DNA of 64,000 nt from Pseudomonas taiwanensis DSM 21245 (GCF_000425785.1 NZ_AUEC01000010.1:1-64000), one strand, 5' to 3'. Shown: positions 35,470 to 45,493, counted from the first letter of the stretch. Numbers and translations are program-made. The notes: generated by a model not told the origin, from the letters alone.

Positions 35470-37467
35470 TTATGCCATTTCGACCCGGTTACGCCCCAGG
35501 TCCTTCGCCCGGTACAAGGCGTCGTCGGCACGCTTGAGCACTTGGTCGGCACGCTCGCCGGAGCGGAAAGCGCTCACGCCAATGGAAGCGGTGATCACCA
35601 CGCGCTCGCCCTTGAAGTGAAATGGGCACGCCTCGATGGCCGCGCGTAGCACTTCGGCGAATTGTTGACCGGCAGCCGGGGAGGTCTGCGGCAACAACAG
35701 GACGAACTCCTCACCGCCAAAGCGGGCGATGAAATCCTGGCCTCGCAGCCGCTTGCGCAGTTGGTCGGCAACGATCTTCAGCACCTTGTCGCCGGCCAGG
35801 TGGCCGTAGCCGTCGTTGATGCGCTTGAAATGGTCCAGGTCAAGGATAGCCATCAGCAGATGCCCGCCACCCTCCTGCCAGTCCTGGACCTCGCGCTCGA
35901 CCCGCTCGGCCCAGGCTGCGCGGTTCGGCAGGCCGGTGAGCGGGTCGATAAGCGCCTTCTGCCGTTGCTCCTCCAGATGCTCACGGTAGCCAAGGGCTTC
36001 CTGCTCCATACTGGCCACACGTTCGGCCAGGCCCTGCAGGCGCCCTGCCAGTTCCTGTTCGCGGCGGTCGCGCTCACGCTGATGATCGTCAATGGTGACA
36101 GACAACCCCTCAAGACGGTTTTCCAGGATGTGCTTGAGGCTTTCCAGGTCCGCCGCGCCCTGTACGCTACTTTGCAGGCCATCGACCTGTTCGCGCAGTT
36201 GGCTGTCCAGCTCACGGGCAGCGGTACTGTTGTCGGCGTGTCCGGCACTGGCTTCCTGCAAGTGGCTCTGGAAATTCTCCAGGCGCTCGTTGAGCTGTTG
36301 CAGGTAAGCCTCGAATTCGTGCTGACCGCTGTCGGTAATGGCCAGCATGAGCACTGCCAGGTCGTCGAGAACCGGGATCAGCTCATACCAGTTCAAGCCG
36401 CGCGCCACCCGCTCGCGCATTGCCAGGGCTTGTGCCTTGTGGCGCTCGGGCAGGCTCAGGTCGTCGAGCAGGCCAATCAGGGTCTGCTCGATATGCGCAG
36501 CGACCTGGCTGTAAGGTGGTTCGACAGCGTCGGGCAAGGCATAGGGGCCGTCCTCGCCAGCAGCATCCTCGACCTGCAACGAAGCGTCGACCAGTGAAGG
36601 CAGCTCGCCTTCCTGGAGCTGCTCAGACACGGGCAACGGCGCAGCGGGTGGGGCCGCCGGTGGCTCATGGCGTTGGTTCTCGACCAGTGCAGGCTCGGAC
36701 AGCACGGTCGGTTCCGACTCTGCAACGGCTTCCGGCATTTGGGGCTGCTCGGCACTCACGGGCTCGGCAGGCGCTTGCAGCTGCGCCGCAAGCGGCTGCA
36801 GCTCATCCACATCGGGCGCTGGTGCCTCGACTACATCGGAAGCTGGCGGCGCGGGCGCGACGTCGAGCGAAGGAGGTACCGCGGGAACATCGGCCGCTGC
36901 CTGGTCTGCATGGACCAGTGCCTGCTCACCCTGCTGTTCGATTTCGCGATTACCGAACAGGCGCTGCAGAAACCCCGGCCTGGCTTCTTCCTCGGGTTTG
37001 CTCAGCGTGGACAGGGCGAGCCCTTGCAGACCGCTGAGCTCGCCGAGTAAAGGAGGCAGGTCGCGGGACTGGCTTACGCCGCCATCGAGTTTCTTGGCCA
37101 GCTTTTTCAATGATCTGGATACATCACCCGGCAATGGCAGCGTTTGCAACTGGCTTACCAATGACGTGAGCGCATCGCGGACCTGGTTCATCCGTGTTTC
37201 ACGTCGCTGCTCGGAATCCAGAACGGCTTTTTCCAGGCGCGGAATCAGGCCGGCCAGGCCGGCGTCCATGTTGTCGCTGCGGATCACCTCGCGCATTTCC
37301 TTCATGCACTGGTCGACCGCCTTGTCGCTGCCTTCGGCTGCCAGGGTGCTGCGCACCAGGCCCCGGCGCAACAGGTCAAGTCGAGCATTCCAGCGACGCT
37401 CGAGCTTTTCCTGCTGTTCGATGCTTTTTAGATATTTTTCTTTCCAGCGCTCGGCGTCGATGGTCAT
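35470..37467 (-). CDS. dgcH: Diguanylate cyclase DgcH-like
   Basis: A 665-residue cytosolic protein with no membrane helix. The N-terminal 500 residues are mostly helical and coiled coil, with a Pro/Ala/Glu-rich linker (about 180-310). The C-terminal GGDEF domain (about 500-665) has the active site as GGEEF in ARFGGEEFVLLLP, and an RxxD inhibitory site (RGQD) five residues before it, so it should make c-di-GMP with product inhibition. Order dgcH-EEP-dsbA-cc4 is the same as PA5487-PA5490 of P. aeruginosa, where the first gene is dgcH; the symbol is by that synteny. Confidence 0.85.
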   Translation of the reverse strand: MTIDAERWKEKYLKSIEQQEKLERRWNARLDLLRRGLVRSTLAAEGSDKAVDQCMKEMREVIRSDNMDAGLAGLIPRLEKAVLDSEQRRETRMNQVRDALTSLVSQLQTLPLPGDVSRSLKKLAKKLDGGVSQSRDLPPLLGELSGLQGLALSTLSKPEEEARPGFLQRLFGNREIEQQGEQALVHADQAAADVPAVPPSLDVAPAPPASDVVEAPAPDVDELQPLAAQLQAPAEPVSAEQPQMPEAVAESEPTVLSEPALVENQRHEPPAAPPAAPLPVSEQLQEGELPSLVDASLQVEDAAGEDGPYALPDAVEPPYSQVAAHIEQTLIGLLDDLSLPERHKAQALAMRERVARGLNWYELIPVLDDLAVLMLAITDSGQHEFEAYLQQLNERLENFQSHLQEASAGHADNSTAARELDSQLREQVDGLQSSVQGAADLESLKHILENRLEGLSVTIDDHQRERDRREQELAGRLQGLAERVASMEQEALGYREHLEEQRQKALIDPLTGLPNRAAWAERVEREVQDWQEGGGHLLMAILDLDHFKRINDGYGHLAGDKVLKIVADQLRKRLRGQDFIARFGGEEFVLLLPQTSPAAGQQFAEVLRAAIEACPFHFKGERVVITASIGVSAFRSGERADQVLKRADDALYRAKDLGRNRVEMA

Positions 37468-37563
37468 GCCTGGATCCGCAAAAAGTGATGCATCTATGAG
37501 CTGTGATTACACGCTTTCGGCGAACGCTTCGAACACTTGAGCGCTCGAAACGCTTCTGCTGAT

Positions 37564-38418
37564 CTACCTCAGGACCGGCAGCGTATCCACAGTCAATGCT
37601 TCAGGCAATCGGATCTCGACAGCGACGGGAAGGTGGTCGGAAATTGGCTGCGCCAGCACCTCGACCCGTTCGAGGGTCAAGCTCGGGCTGAGCAGGATAT
37701 GGTCCAGGCAGCGCTGAGGGCGCCAGCTGGGGAAGGTGGCCTCGGCCTGCGGGGCGATCAGGCCCAGATCGCGCAGAGGCGAGTGGTCGAGCAGGTCGGT
37801 GGCATGGGTGTTCATGTCGCCCATCAACACCTGGTGACGATAGCCGCCGATCAGCTCGCGAATGTAGGCCAACTGCCTGGCACGGGTCTTCGCCCCCAGT
37901 GCCAGGTGCATCATCACCACGATCAGCGCGTCGTCGCCCTCGCCGAATCGCACCAGAATTGCCCCACGCCCAGCCGGGCCAGGCAACGGATGGTCTTCCA
38001 GCAGATGCGGTTTGAGGCGGCTGAGCACCCCGTTGCTGTGCTGGGCGAACCGCCCGAGGTTGCGATTGAGCTGCTGGTACCAGTAGGGGAAGGCGCCCAA
38101 CTGAGCCAAGTGCTCGACCTGGTTGACGAAGCCTGAACGCAGGCTGCCGCCATCGGCCTCCTGCAGGGCCACCAGGTCAAAATCGTTGAGCAGCTCGCCG
38201 ATCTTTTGCAGGTTGCCCGCCCGCCCGTTGTGCGGCAGCAAATGCTGCCAGCTACGGGTCAGGTAATGACGGTAACGCTCGGTGCTGATGCCGACCTGAA
38301 TGTTGAAGCTCAGCAACCGCAGGCGGCCATCCTCGGGCAGGCCAGGGGCCTGCAGGTGATGTTCGTTGACCTGCGGCTGATGCAGGCCAATGCCACGCGT
38401 GTTTCTGAAGCGGGGCAT
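37564..38418 (-). CDS. Endonuclease/exonuclease/phosphatase (EEP) family protein
   Basis: A 284-residue EEP-fold hydrolase. Metal-binding and catalytic motifs in order are LLSFNIQVG, LVALQEADGG, MHLALGAKTRARQLAYI, MGDMNTHA and SDHLPVAVEI, the full set for a Mg2+-dependent phosphodiesterase. No signal peptide is visible. Substrates of the family range from nucleic acid to phospholipid and cannot be chosen here. It lies between dgcH and dsbA, only 12 bases from dsbA, an arrangement kept in P. aeruginosa. Confidence 0.83.
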   Translation of the reverse strand: MPRFRNTRGIGLHQPQVNEHHLQAPGLPEDGRLRLLSFNIQVGISTERYRHYLTRSWQHLLPHNGRAGNLQKIGELLNDFDLVALQEADGGSLRSGFVNQVEHLAQLGAFPYWYQQLNRNLGRFAQHSNGVLSRLKPHLLEDHPLPGPAGRGAILVRFGEGDDALIVVMMHLALGAKTRARQLAYIRELIGGYRHQVLMGDMNTHATDLLDHSPLRDLGLIAPQAEATFPSWRPQRCLDHILLSPSLTLERVEVLAQPISDHLPVAVEIRLPEALTVDTLPVLR

Positions 38419-38430
38419 AGGGTTCGCCGC

Positions 38431-39063
38431 TTACTTAGCGGCGCGCTCCTTGGCGATCAGTTGGTCGGCGACGTTCAGGACGCCTTCCGGACCGCCTGCG
38501 GTACCCAGGTCGAAGCGGTACTTGCCGTTGACCACCATGCTCGGTACACCCGTGATTTCGTACTTTTTCGCCAGCTCCTTGGCCTGGTTGACCTGGCCTT
38601 TGATGGCGAAGGAGTTGTAGGTCGCCAGGAACTTGTCTTTGTCGACGCCCTGGGTAGCGAGGAAGTCAGCCATGTCGGCAGGGTCGGTCAGACGCTTGCG
38701 CTGGTTCTGGATGGCATCGAACACGGCGGCGTGCACCTTGTGCTCCACACCCATGGCTTCGAGAGTCAGGAACATCTGGCCATGGGCATCCCATGGGCCG
38801 CCGAACATTGCCGGAACGCGTTTGAAATTGACGTCCTTGGGCAGCTTGTCTACCCATGGGTTGATGGTCGGCTCGAAGTGGTAGCAGTGTGGGCAGCCGT
38901 ACCAGAACAGCTCGATCACTTCGATCTTGCCAGGCACGGATACCGGAACAGGGTTGCTCAGCTCGATGTATTCCTTGCCGGCCACGGGCTCCGCAGCCTG
39001 GACGGCAGTCATACCGAATACGCTGGCAGCGACCAGCGCAGCGCTGAGAATCAGTTTACGCAT
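38431..39063 (-). CDS. dsbA: Thiol:disulfide interchange protein DsbA
   Basis: A 210-residue periplasmic oxidase that introduces disulfide bonds into exported proteins. Signal peptide (LILSAALVAASVFGMTAVQA), active site CPHC in FWYGCPHCYHFEP, and the cis-proline loop GVPSMVVNG. Helical insertion present; length normal. GGAG-type ribosome binding site. The cc4 terminator lies upstream, so dsbA should have its own promoter in 39064-39160. Confidence 0.95.
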   Translation of the reverse strand: MRKLILSAALVAASVFGMTAVQAAEPVAGKEYIELSNPVPVSVPGKIEVIELFWYGCPHCYHFEPTINPWVDKLPKDVNFKRVPAMFGGPWDAHGQMFLTLEAMGVEHKVHAAVFDAIQNQRKRLTDPADMADFLATQGVDKDKFLATYNSFAIKGQVNQAKELAKKYEITGVPSMVVNGKYRFDLGTAGGPEGVLNVADQLIAKERAAK

Positions 39064-39159
39064 GCTTTACTCCTGAGCAGTCATTGGTCGCCTCGACGCG
39101 ACCTGAATTCAGACAGGTCGGGAAGGGCCCGAGTTCTGTAGTGTAACGGCTGCGGACTG

Positions 39160-39185
39160 AAAAAAGGGCGGTCCGGCCGCCCTTT
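39160..39185 (-). terminator. Terminator of cc4
   Basis: Stem AAAGGGCGG/CCGCCCTTT (39163-39171 with 39177-39185) with a T6 run on the minus strand. It lies 30 bases beyond the cc4 stop and before dsbA. Confidence 0.88.
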
Positions 39186-39214
39186 CATCTTTGCCGTACA
39201 GCATTAACCGAATG

Positions 39215-39832
39215 TTAATGCAGGCCCTGGATGTAGCTGGACAACGCCTCGATATCCTTGTTGCTCAGCTTGCCGGCAATCGAGCGCATGGGCATGGCAT
39301 CGCCATCATTGGTGCGATTGCCTTCGCGGAAGTCCGTGAGCTGCTTGGTCACGTACTGCGCATGCTGGCCCCCCAGGTGCGGGAAGCCGGCGAGGGCGAT
39401 GCCAGCGCCATTGGGCGAGTGGCAGCCGGTACAGGCCGGCATGCCTTTCTCAAGGTCACCGCCGTTGAACAGGGCACGGCCCCGCTCGACCAGTTTTGGA
39501 TCGGCCGCCCCCACGCTGCCTTTCTGACTGGAGAAATAGGCGGCGATATCGGCCAGGTCCTGGTCGTTGAAGTTGGCGAGCATGCCTGTCATTTCCAGCA
39601 CGGTACGCTTGCCGGACTTGATGTCATGCAGTTGTTTTTCGAGGTAGCGCTGGCCTTGGCCGGCCAGTTTCGGGAAGTTCGGCGCCAGACTGTTACCGTC
39701 GGGGTTGTGGCAGGCACCACAGACGGCCGTCTTGGCCTGGCCGGCGGCGGCATCGCCTTTGATGGGGTCAGCAGCAGTGGCCGCACCTGCGACACCCATG
39801 GTCAACAGCAGACTCACGACTAGTTTGTTCAT
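39215..39832 (-). CDS. cc4: Cytochrome c4
   Basis: A 205-residue diheme periplasmic cytochrome: signal peptide (LVVSLLLTMGVAGAATA), heme motifs CGACH (about residue 35) and CTGCH (about 137), and methionine ligands in the distal parts of each half (MTGMLANF, DGDAMPMRSI). Cytochrome c4 carries electrons from the bc1 complex to terminal oxidases such as cbb3. It lies 31 bases after the next upstream cytochrome gene. Confidence 0.94.
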   Translation of the reverse strand: MNKLVVSLLLTMGVAGAATAADPIKGDAAAGQAKTAVCGACHNPDGNSLAPNFPKLAGQGQRYLEKQLHDIKSGKRTVLEMTGMLANFNDQDLADIAAYFSSQKGSVGAADPKLVERGRALFNGGDLEKGMPACTGCHSPNGAGIALAGFPHLGGQHAQYVTKQLTDFREGNRTNDGDAMPMRSIAGKLSNKDIEALSSYIQGLH

Positions 39833-39863
39833 CAGCTAATCCAACACGGCTAAGGGTGAAATG

Positions 39864-40166
39864 TTATGTATCGGGACTGCCACTCATCCAAAGGATGACC
39901 AAACGGTAGTCCTCGGCACTGCAGTCCATGCACAATCCACGCGGCGGCATAGCCTTGAAACCCTGGGTAACATGCGCCACCAGTGTGTTCACACCTTGCG
40001 CCAGCCTTGGCTCCCAGGCTGCCCGGTCACCCCGCTTGGGTGCCTGTGGCAACTGCCCGGCGTGACAGGCCGCACACGTGCGGTTGTACAACGCCTCGGG
40101 ATCCTGTGTAGCCTGTGCGCTGAAAAACGGTAGGAACATACCGACAGCAAGCAGCCATTTCGCCAT
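39864..40166 (-). CDS. Cytochrome c5-type monoheme protein
   Basis: A 100-residue exported cytochrome: signal peptide ([15 protein letters not shown]), one heme site CAACH, a methionine candidate in KAMPPRG, and a further cysteine pair CMDC near the end, a cytochrome c5 feature. The start is set at the ATG at 40166; the frame is open further upstream into the engB leader but would bury the signal peptide. It probably forms an operon with cc4. Confidence 0.82.
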   Translation of the reverse strand: MAKWLLAVGMFLPFFSAQATQDPEALYNRTCAACHAGQLPQAPKRGDRAAWEPRLAQGVNTLVAHVTQGFKAMPPRGLCMDCSAEDYRLVILWMSGSPDT

Positions 40167-40359
40167 GCGGAACGACCTGACAGGGTTGGGGGCCGCGCTG
40201 CGTTCTGATGCGCGAGCTATTGTTCGACACCCCATGCTCGATCTCCTTCGCTGGGAGAATGAGCACACAAAAACTGGGGCATTATATACTTCCGCCATCC
40301 AAACGGAAACGACACCGCTTGCCGGCTTCGGCCTTGGCAACACCCACATCGGATATCCC

Positions 40360-40992
40360 ATGCAAGTCAAGAACCCCATCCTCGGCCTCTGCCAGAAAGC
40401 CAAATTCGCCCTCAGCGCAGCCAAGGTCGAACAATGTCCGGACGACCAGGGTTACGAGGTGGCTTTCGCCGGTCGCTCCAACGCCGGCAAGTCCAGCGCC
40501 CTCAATACCCTGACTCATGCCAGCCTGGCGCGCACCTCGAAGACCCCAGGGCGCACCCAGCTGTTGAATTTCTTCAGTCTGGACGATGAACGGCGTTTGG
40601 TCGACCTGCCGGGTTACGGATATGCAAAAGTCCCGATCCCGCTCAAGCAGCACTGGCAGCGCCACCTGGAGGCCTACCTGGGCAGCCGCGAGTGCCTGCG
40701 TGGCGTCATCCTGATGATGGACGTGCGTCACCCCATGACCGACTTCGACAAGATGATGCTCGACTGGGCAAAGGCCAGCGGCATGCCGATGCACATTCTG
40801 CTGACCAAGGCCGACAAACTGACCCACGGTGCCGGCAAGAACACCTTGCTCAAGGTGCAGTCGGAAATTCGCAAGGGTTGGGGCGACGGTGTGACCATCC
40901 AGCTGTTCTCGGCGCCCAAGCGCCTGGGAGTCGAGGATGCCTACCGCGTGCTGGCGGATTGGATGGAGCTCGAAGACAAGCCAACTGCCTGA
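40360..40992 (+). CDS. engB: Ribosome biogenesis GTP-binding protein EngB (YsxC/YihA)
   Basis: A 210-residue essential GTPase for assembly of the large ribosomal subunit. G1 loop GRSNAGKSS, switch I threonine in [13 protein letters not shown]3 [10 protein letters not shown]4 TKADKL, G5 SAPKR. The start at 40360 ([20 protein letters not shown]) matches the family; the frame is open upstream but overlaps the divergent cytochrome gene. It is followed by a REP hairpin and the ErsA gene. Confidence 0.93.
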   Translation: MQVKNPILGLCQKAKFALSAAKVEQCPDDQGYEVAFAGRSNAGKSSALNTLTHASLARTSKTPGRTQLLNFFSLDDERRLVDLPGYGYAKVPIPLKQHWQRHLEAYLGSRECLRGVILMMDVRHPMTDFDKMMLDWAKASGMPMHILLTKADKLTHGAGKNTLLKVQSEIRKGWGDGVTIQLFSAPKRLGVEDAYRVLADWMELEDKPTA

Positions 40993-41010
40993 AGTGAGCA
41001 CAACCACCCT

Positions 41011-41036
41011 GCAGGAGCGGGCCCACCCGCTCCTGC
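41011..41036. repeat. REP hairpin after engB
   Basis: Perfect 11-base-pair stem GCAGGAGCGGG/CCCGCTCCTGC with a CCCA loop, 19 bases after the engB stop. A REP-type palindrome that may act as the engB 3' end, though no T run follows. Confidence 0.7.
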
Positions 41037-41066
41037 GGGTGTGTACCGGCTGGTCAAATTCCGGGC

Positions 41067-41196
41067 AAAAAAAACCCCGGACTTCATATGGGGAGGGGGA
41101 AGTCTGGGGTTCAAGTCCGGACCGCTAGGGCGGGGTCCGGGTATCTGCCAACACTTAACACAACATAGGAGCATCGAAAGGCTTCACCAGCCATTC
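41067..41196 (-). ncRNA. ersA: Small RNA ErsA
   Basis: An RNA of about 130 nt on the minus strand between polA and engB, the position of ErsA in P. aeruginosa (132 nt). Promoter at 41203-41230. Inside, a CCGGACC/GGTCCGG hairpin (41117-41123 with 41134-41140). The terminator is CCCCAGACTT/AAGTCCGGGG (41100-41109 with 41075-41084, one G-T pair) and a T8 run (41067-41074). The terminator loop is C-rich (CCCCCTCCCCATATG) and could pair with Shine-Dalgarno sequences. ErsA is an envelope-stress sRNA acting on algC and oprD mRNAs in P. aeruginosa; targets here are not known. Confidence 0.85.
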
Positions 41197-41202
41197 AGTT
41201 AC

Positions 41203-41230
41203 TCTGAGCCCCGTTTCACCGATTTAGTTC
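41203..41230 (-). promoter_or_regulatory. AlgU (sigma-22)-like promoter of ersA
   Basis: On the minus strand GAACTA (41225-41230) and TCAGA (41203-41207) are 17 bases apart, one mismatch each from the AlgU consensus GAACTT-N16/17-TCTGA. The implied start near 41196 gives an RNA of about 130 nt. A perfect palindrome GTTTCATGAAAC (41257-41268) lies upstream and might bind an activator. Confidence 0.65.
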
Positions 41231-41344
41231 CGAAGCCCTCAAAACTATTTGCGATAGTTTCATGAAACTTCAGAACCAGAGGCCCGAGGCCTGCTTCGGA
41301 TCCGCGGCACACATCCCCGATCCTACACATCTTTTCCAGCGTAA

Positions 41345-44092
41345 TCAGTGAGCTTCGTCCCAATTCGAGCCCACGCCTACCTCTACCAGCAGCGGAACAT
41401 CCAGCTGCGCGGCATTGCTCATTTGCGTGCGAATTTCATCTTTCACCTGCTCGACCAGACCCTCTTTCACTTCGAGTACCAGTTCGTCGTGAACCTGCAG
41501 GATCACACGGGCATCCAGATTGCTCTGGGTGAGCCAGTTGTCCACATTCACCATCGCCCGCTTGATGATATCGGCTGCGGTGCCCTGCATCGGCGCGTTG
41601 ATCGCCGTGCGTTCGGCGCCTTTGCGCAAGGCTGGGTTCTTGGCGTTGATGTCCGGCAGGTACAGGCGGCGTCCGAACAGGGTCTCGACGAAGCCTTGCT
41701 CGGCCGCCTGGGCACGCGTGCGCTCCATGTAGGCCAGCACACCGGGGTAGCGGGCGAAATAACGGTCAATGTAGTCCTGTGACTGCTTGCGATCGACACC
41801 GATCTGCTTGGCCAGTCCAAAGGCGCTCATACCGTAGATCAAGCCGAAGTTGATGGCCTTGGCGCTGCGGCGCTGGTCCGTGGTGACCGCCTCGAGTGCC
41901 ACACCGAAGACTTCGGCGGCAGTCGCACGGTGGACATCGAGGTTGTTGCGGAAGGCATGCAGCAGGCCTTCGTCCTTGGCCAGGTGAGCCATGATGCGCA
42001 GCTCGATCTGCGAGTAGTCCGCCGCCAGCAGCTTGTAACCGGGGCTGGCAATGAAGGCCTGACGAATGCGTCGGCCTTCGGCCGTGCGGATCGGGATGTT
42101 CTGCAGGTTCGGGTCGCTGGACGACAGGCGCCCGGTCGCGGCCACGGCTTGCTGGTACGAGGTGTGGATGCGCCCAGTACGCGGGTTGATCTGCCCTGGA
42201 AGCTTGTCGGTGTAGGTGCTCTTGAGTTTACTCAGGGTGCGGTACTGCATCAGTACTTCGGGCAGCGGGTAACCCTGCTCGGCCAGTTCATCGAGCACCG
42301 CTTCAGCGGTGGAAGGCTGCCCTTTGGCAGTCTTGCTCAGCACGGGCATGCCCAGCTTGTCGTACAGGATGGCACCCAGCTGCTTGGGCGAACCCAGGTT
42401 GAACTCCTCGCCAGCCAACTCGAAGGCGCGGCGCTCCAGCTCGGCCATTTTCACACCCAGCTCGCCACTTTGGATCTTCAGCAGTTCGGCATCGACCAAT
42501 GCCCCCTGGCGCTCGATCTTGGCCAGCACCGGCACCAGCGGCATCTCGATGTCCATCAGAACCGGCTGCACGCTCGGGGTCTTGGCCAGGCGCGCCTGCA
42601 GCGCCTGGTGCAGACGCAAGGTGATATCGGCGTCCTCGGCAGCATAGGGGCCGGCCTTTTCCAGGGGAATCTGGTTGAAGGTCAGCTGCTTGGCACCCTT
42701 GCCCGCAATCTGCTCGAAGGTAATGGTGGTGTGATCGAGGTATTTCTGCGCCAGGCTGTCCATGTCGTGACGGGTGGCAGTGGAATCCAGCACGTAGGAT
42801 TCGAGCATGGTGTCATAGGCGACGCCACGCATCTGAATGGCCAGCTCGCAATTGGCGAGAATATTGATGTCGTACTTGGCGTTCTGACCGACCTTGGCCT
42901 TGCCTGGGTCCTCCAGCAACGGCTTGAGCGCCTTCAACACTTGCTCGCGGTCCAGCTGCGTCGGGGCCCCTTCGTAGTCGTGGGCCAGCGGCACATAGGC
43001 CGCCTCATGGGGCTCGACTGCGAACGACAGGCCCACCAACTGTGCCTGCTGTGCATCCAGGCTGGTGGTTTCGGTGTCGAAGGCAAACAGCTGGGCCTGG
43101 CGCAGCTTCTCAAGCCAGGCATCGAAGCGAGCCTGGTCGAGGATGGTTTCGTATTTAGGTTCAACCTTGGCCGCCGGTGCCTCGACCGGTTCAAGGGCTT
43201 CACCGGCCTGGCTGGCGTCACGCTGGACCTCGGCGATCCAGCTCTTGAACTCCATTTCGGTGTACAGCGCCAGCAGCGCCTCGCGGTCGGGTTCGCCGCA
43301 GACCAGGTCATCGACGTCGATTTCCAGCGCCACGTCGACCTTGATGGTGGCCAACTCATACGACAGAAACGCGGCATCGCGATGCTCTTCGAGCTTGGCT
43401 GGCAGGGTCTTGGCACCACGGATCGGCAGGGCCGCCACCTTGTCGAGGTTAGCGTACAGGTCGCTCAGACCACCGCCGATCCCTGTCAGCAGGCCGACCG
43501 CCGTCTTTTCGCCCACGCCCGGCACGCCGGGGATGTTGTCGACCTTGTCGCCCATCAGGGCAAGGAAGTCGATGATATGCTCGGGCCCGACACCGAACTT
43601 TTCGCGCACGCCCGCCACGTCCAGCACGCTCCCGGTCATGGTGTTCACCAGTGTGACGTGCCCGTCGACCAACTGCGCCATGTCCTTGTCACCGGTCGAG
43701 ATGATCACCGGCCGGCCAGCGGTGGCACTGCTGCGAGCCAGGGTGCCGATCACGTCGTCGGCTTCGACGCCTTCGACGCACAACAGGGGGTAGCCCAGGG
43801 CTTTCACACTGGCGTGCAGCGGTTCGACCTGTACCCGCAAATCGTCGGGCATGCTTGGCCGGTTGGCCTTGTACTCGGCGAACATCGCATCGCGGAACGT
43901 ACCGCCCTTGGCGTCGAACACCACGGCGAACAGGCTGTCTGGATATTGCTTGCGCAGGCTCTTGAGCATGTTCAGCACACCCTTGACCGCGCCGGTTGGC
44001 ATGCCCTTGGACGTGGTCAGCGGCGGCAGCGCGTGAAAGGCGCGGTAGAGATAGGAGGAACCGTCCACCAGGACGAGGGGCACTTGGCTCAT
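41345..44092 (-). CDS. polA: DNA polymerase I
   Basis: A 915-residue polymerase for gap filling and RNA primer removal. N-terminal 5'-3' exonuclease ([25 protein letters not shown]), central 3'-5' exonuclease with intact DTE ([11 protein letters not shown]), and the polymerase domain with [16 protein letters not shown] and [10 protein letters not shown]. The ATG at 44092 is the family start; a TTG four codons upstream is the only longer option. The ErsA gene lies just downstream. Confidence 0.97.
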   Translation of the reverse strand: MSQVPLVLVDGSSYLYRAFHALPPLTTSKGMPTGAVKGVLNMLKSLRKQYPDSLFAVVFDAKGGTFRDAMFAEYKANRPSMPDDLRVQVEPLHASVKALGYPLLCVEGVEADDVIGTLARSSATAGRPVIISTGDKDMAQLVDGHVTLVNTMTGSVLDVAGVREKFGVGPEHIIDFLALMGDKVDNIPGVPGVGEKTAVGLLTGIGGGLSDLYANLDKVAALPIRGAKTLPAKLEEHRDAAFLSYELATIKVDVALEIDVDDLVCGEPDREALLALYTEMEFKSWIAEVQRDASQAGEALEPVEAPAAKVEPKYETILDQARFDAWLEKLRQAQLFAFDTETTSLDAQQAQLVGLSFAVEPHEAAYVPLAHDYEGAPTQLDREQVLKALKPLLEDPGKAKVGQNAKYDINILANCELAIQMRGVAYDTMLESYVLDSTATRHDMDSLAQKYLDHTTITFEQIAGKGAKQLTFNQIPLEKAGPYAAEDADITLRLHQALQARLAKTPSVQPVLMDIEMPLVPVLAKIERQGALVDAELLKIQSGELGVKMAELERRAFELAGEEFNLGSPKQLGAILYDKLGMPVLSKTAKGQPSTAEAVLDELAEQGYPLPEVLMQYRTLSKLKSTYTDKLPGQINPRTGRIHTSYQQAVAATGRLSSSDPNLQNIPIRTAEGRRIRQAFIASPGYKLLAADYSQIELRIMAHLAKDEGLLHAFRNNLDVHRATAAEVFGVALEAVTTDQRRSAKAINFGLIYGMSAFGLAKQIGVDRKQSQDYIDRYFARYPGVLAYMERTRAQAAEQGFVETLFGRRLYLPDINAKNPALRKGAERTAINAPMQGTAADIIKRAMVNVDNWLTQSNLDARVILQVHDELVLEVKEGLVEQVKDEIRTQMSNAAQLDVPLLVEVGVGSNWDEAH

Positions 44093-44166
44093 GAGGAGAA
44101 TCAACCTTTTCGGCGGGTCCGGCGCTAGAATAGCCAGATCAATGACGACAAAGGGACAAGGTTATC

Positions 44167-44454
44167 ATGCGTACACCCATTCGCCTGTTACTGCTCGGCC
44201 TGTTGGCAACCACGCCGGTCGTCACCCTGGCGGCGGACGACGCCCCATCGGCAGATCCCGATGTGACCATTCGCACGGAAGGCGACAAAACCATCCAGGA
44301 ATATCGGCAAAACGGCTTCCTGTATGCGATCAAGGTCACGCCGAAGAACGGCAAGCCTTACTTTCTGGTACGCGCCGACGGCTCCGAAGGCAATTTCATT
44401 CGTTCCGACCAGCCGGACATGCTGATTCCGTCCTGGAAGATCTTCGAGTGGTAA
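44167..44454 (+). CDS. DUF2782 periplasmic protein
   Basis: A 95-residue exported protein: signal peptide (RLLLLGLLATTPVVTLA), acidic linker, then a beta-rich domain (TIQEYRQNGFLYAIKVTPKN, PYFLVRAD, ending IPSWKIFEW) that defines DUF2782. Function unknown. It diverges from polA and precedes thrB, an order common in Pseudomonas. Confidence 0.85.
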   Translation: MRTPIRLLLLGLLATTPVVTLAADDAPSADPDVTIRTEGDKTIQEYRQNGFLYAIKVTPKNGKPYFLVRADGSEGNFIRSDQPDMLIPSWKIFEW

Positions 44455-44481
44455 TCTGACGCGCACCGTTCACATCAACCT

Positions 44482-44503
44482 GGCACTTCCCGGCGGAAGT
44501 GCC
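44482..44503 (+). other. Hairpin in front of thrB
   Basis: Perfect 9-base-pair stem GGCACTTCC/GGAAGTGCC with a CGGC loop, ending 20 bases before the thrB ATG. No T run follows, so it is not a typical terminator. No strong ribosome binding site is visible between the hairpin and the start codon. Confidence 0.5.
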
Positions 44504-44523
44504 CGCATGGGCAACTCTTCATC

Positions 44524-45474
44524 ATGTCAGTCTTCACCCCCGTGACCCGGCCTGAGCTGGAAACCTTTCTGGCGCCCTACGAGCTGGGCCGTTTGCTCGA
44601 TTTCCAGGGCATTGCCGCCGGTACCGAGAACAGCAACTTCTTCGTCAGCCTCGAACAGGGGGAGTTCGTCCTGACATTGGTCGAACGGGGCCCGGTCGAG
44701 GACATGCCGTTCTTCATCGAGCTGCTCGATGTTCTGCACGAAGCCGACATGCCGGTGCCCTATGCACTGCGTGACCGCGACGGCAACGCCCTGCGCGAAC
44801 TGTGCGGCAAGCCGGCCCTGCTGCAACCACGGTTGTCGGGCAAGCACATCAAGGCGCCCAACAACCAGCATTGCGCTCAGGTGGGCGAACTGCTCGCGCA
44901 CATTCACCTCGCCACCCGCGAGCGCATCATCGAGCGCCGTACCGACCGCGGCCTGGACTGGATGCTGCAATCGGGTGCCGAGCTGTTGCCGCGTCTCACC
45001 GCCGGGCAGGCTGCGCTGCTACAGCCGGCACTGGACGAGATCACCGCGCACAAGGCGCAGATCCTGGCCTTGCCCCGGGCCAACCTGCATGCCGACCTGT
45101 TCCGCGACAACGTGATGTTCGAAGGCACCCACCTGACCGGTGTGATCGACTTCTACAACGCCTGCTCGGGCCCGATGCTGTATGACATCGCCATCACCGT
45201 GAACGACTGGTGCCTGGATGAGCACGGCGCCATCGATGTGCCCCGCGCCCAGGCGCTGCTGGCGGCCTATGCGGCGCTGCGACCGTTCACGGCGGCGGAA
45301 GCTGAGCTGTGGCCAGAGATGTTGCGAGTCGGCTGCGTGCGGTTCTGGCTGTCGCGACTGATCGCGGCCGAGTCGTTCGCCGGCATGGACGTGATGATCC
45401 ATGACCCGAGCGAGTTCGAGGTGCGTCTGGCGCAGCGTCAGCAGGTGGCGTTGCACCTGCCGTTCGCGCTCTAG
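44524..45474 (+). CDS. thrB: Homoserine kinase
   Basis: A 316-residue aminoglycoside-phosphotransferase-fold kinase of the ThrB form found in Pseudomonas, different from the GHMP kinase of E. coli. Motifs: N-terminal GTENSNFFVSLEQG, catalytic loop NLHADLFRDNVMF, and metal-binding GVIDFYNACSGP. It makes O-phosphohomoserine from homoserine and ATP for threonine synthesis. A single gene in this place; a REP pair follows. Confidence 0.92.
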   Translation: MSVFTPVTRPELETFLAPYELGRLLDFQGIAAGTENSNFFVSLEQGEFVLTLVERGPVEDMPFFIELLDVLHEADMPVPYALRDRDGNALRELCGKPALLQPRLSGKHIKAPNNQHCAQVGELLAHIHLATRERIIERRTDRGLDWMLQSGAELLPRLTAGQAALLQPALDEITAHKAQILALPRANLHADLFRDNVMFEGTHLTGVIDFYNACSGPMLYDIAITVNDWCLDEHGAIDVPRAQALLAAYAALRPFTAAEAELWPEMLRVGCVRFWLSRLIAAESFAGMDVMIHDPSEFEVRLAQRQQVALHLPFAL

Positions 45475-45493
45475 GCCGCGCCTGCCTCTTGGT

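Noticed and set aside
41930..44128. A 732-codon open frame on the plus strand opposite polA
   Set aside because: polA is unmistakable on the other strand; the plus frame shows no domain and only codon-bias composition.
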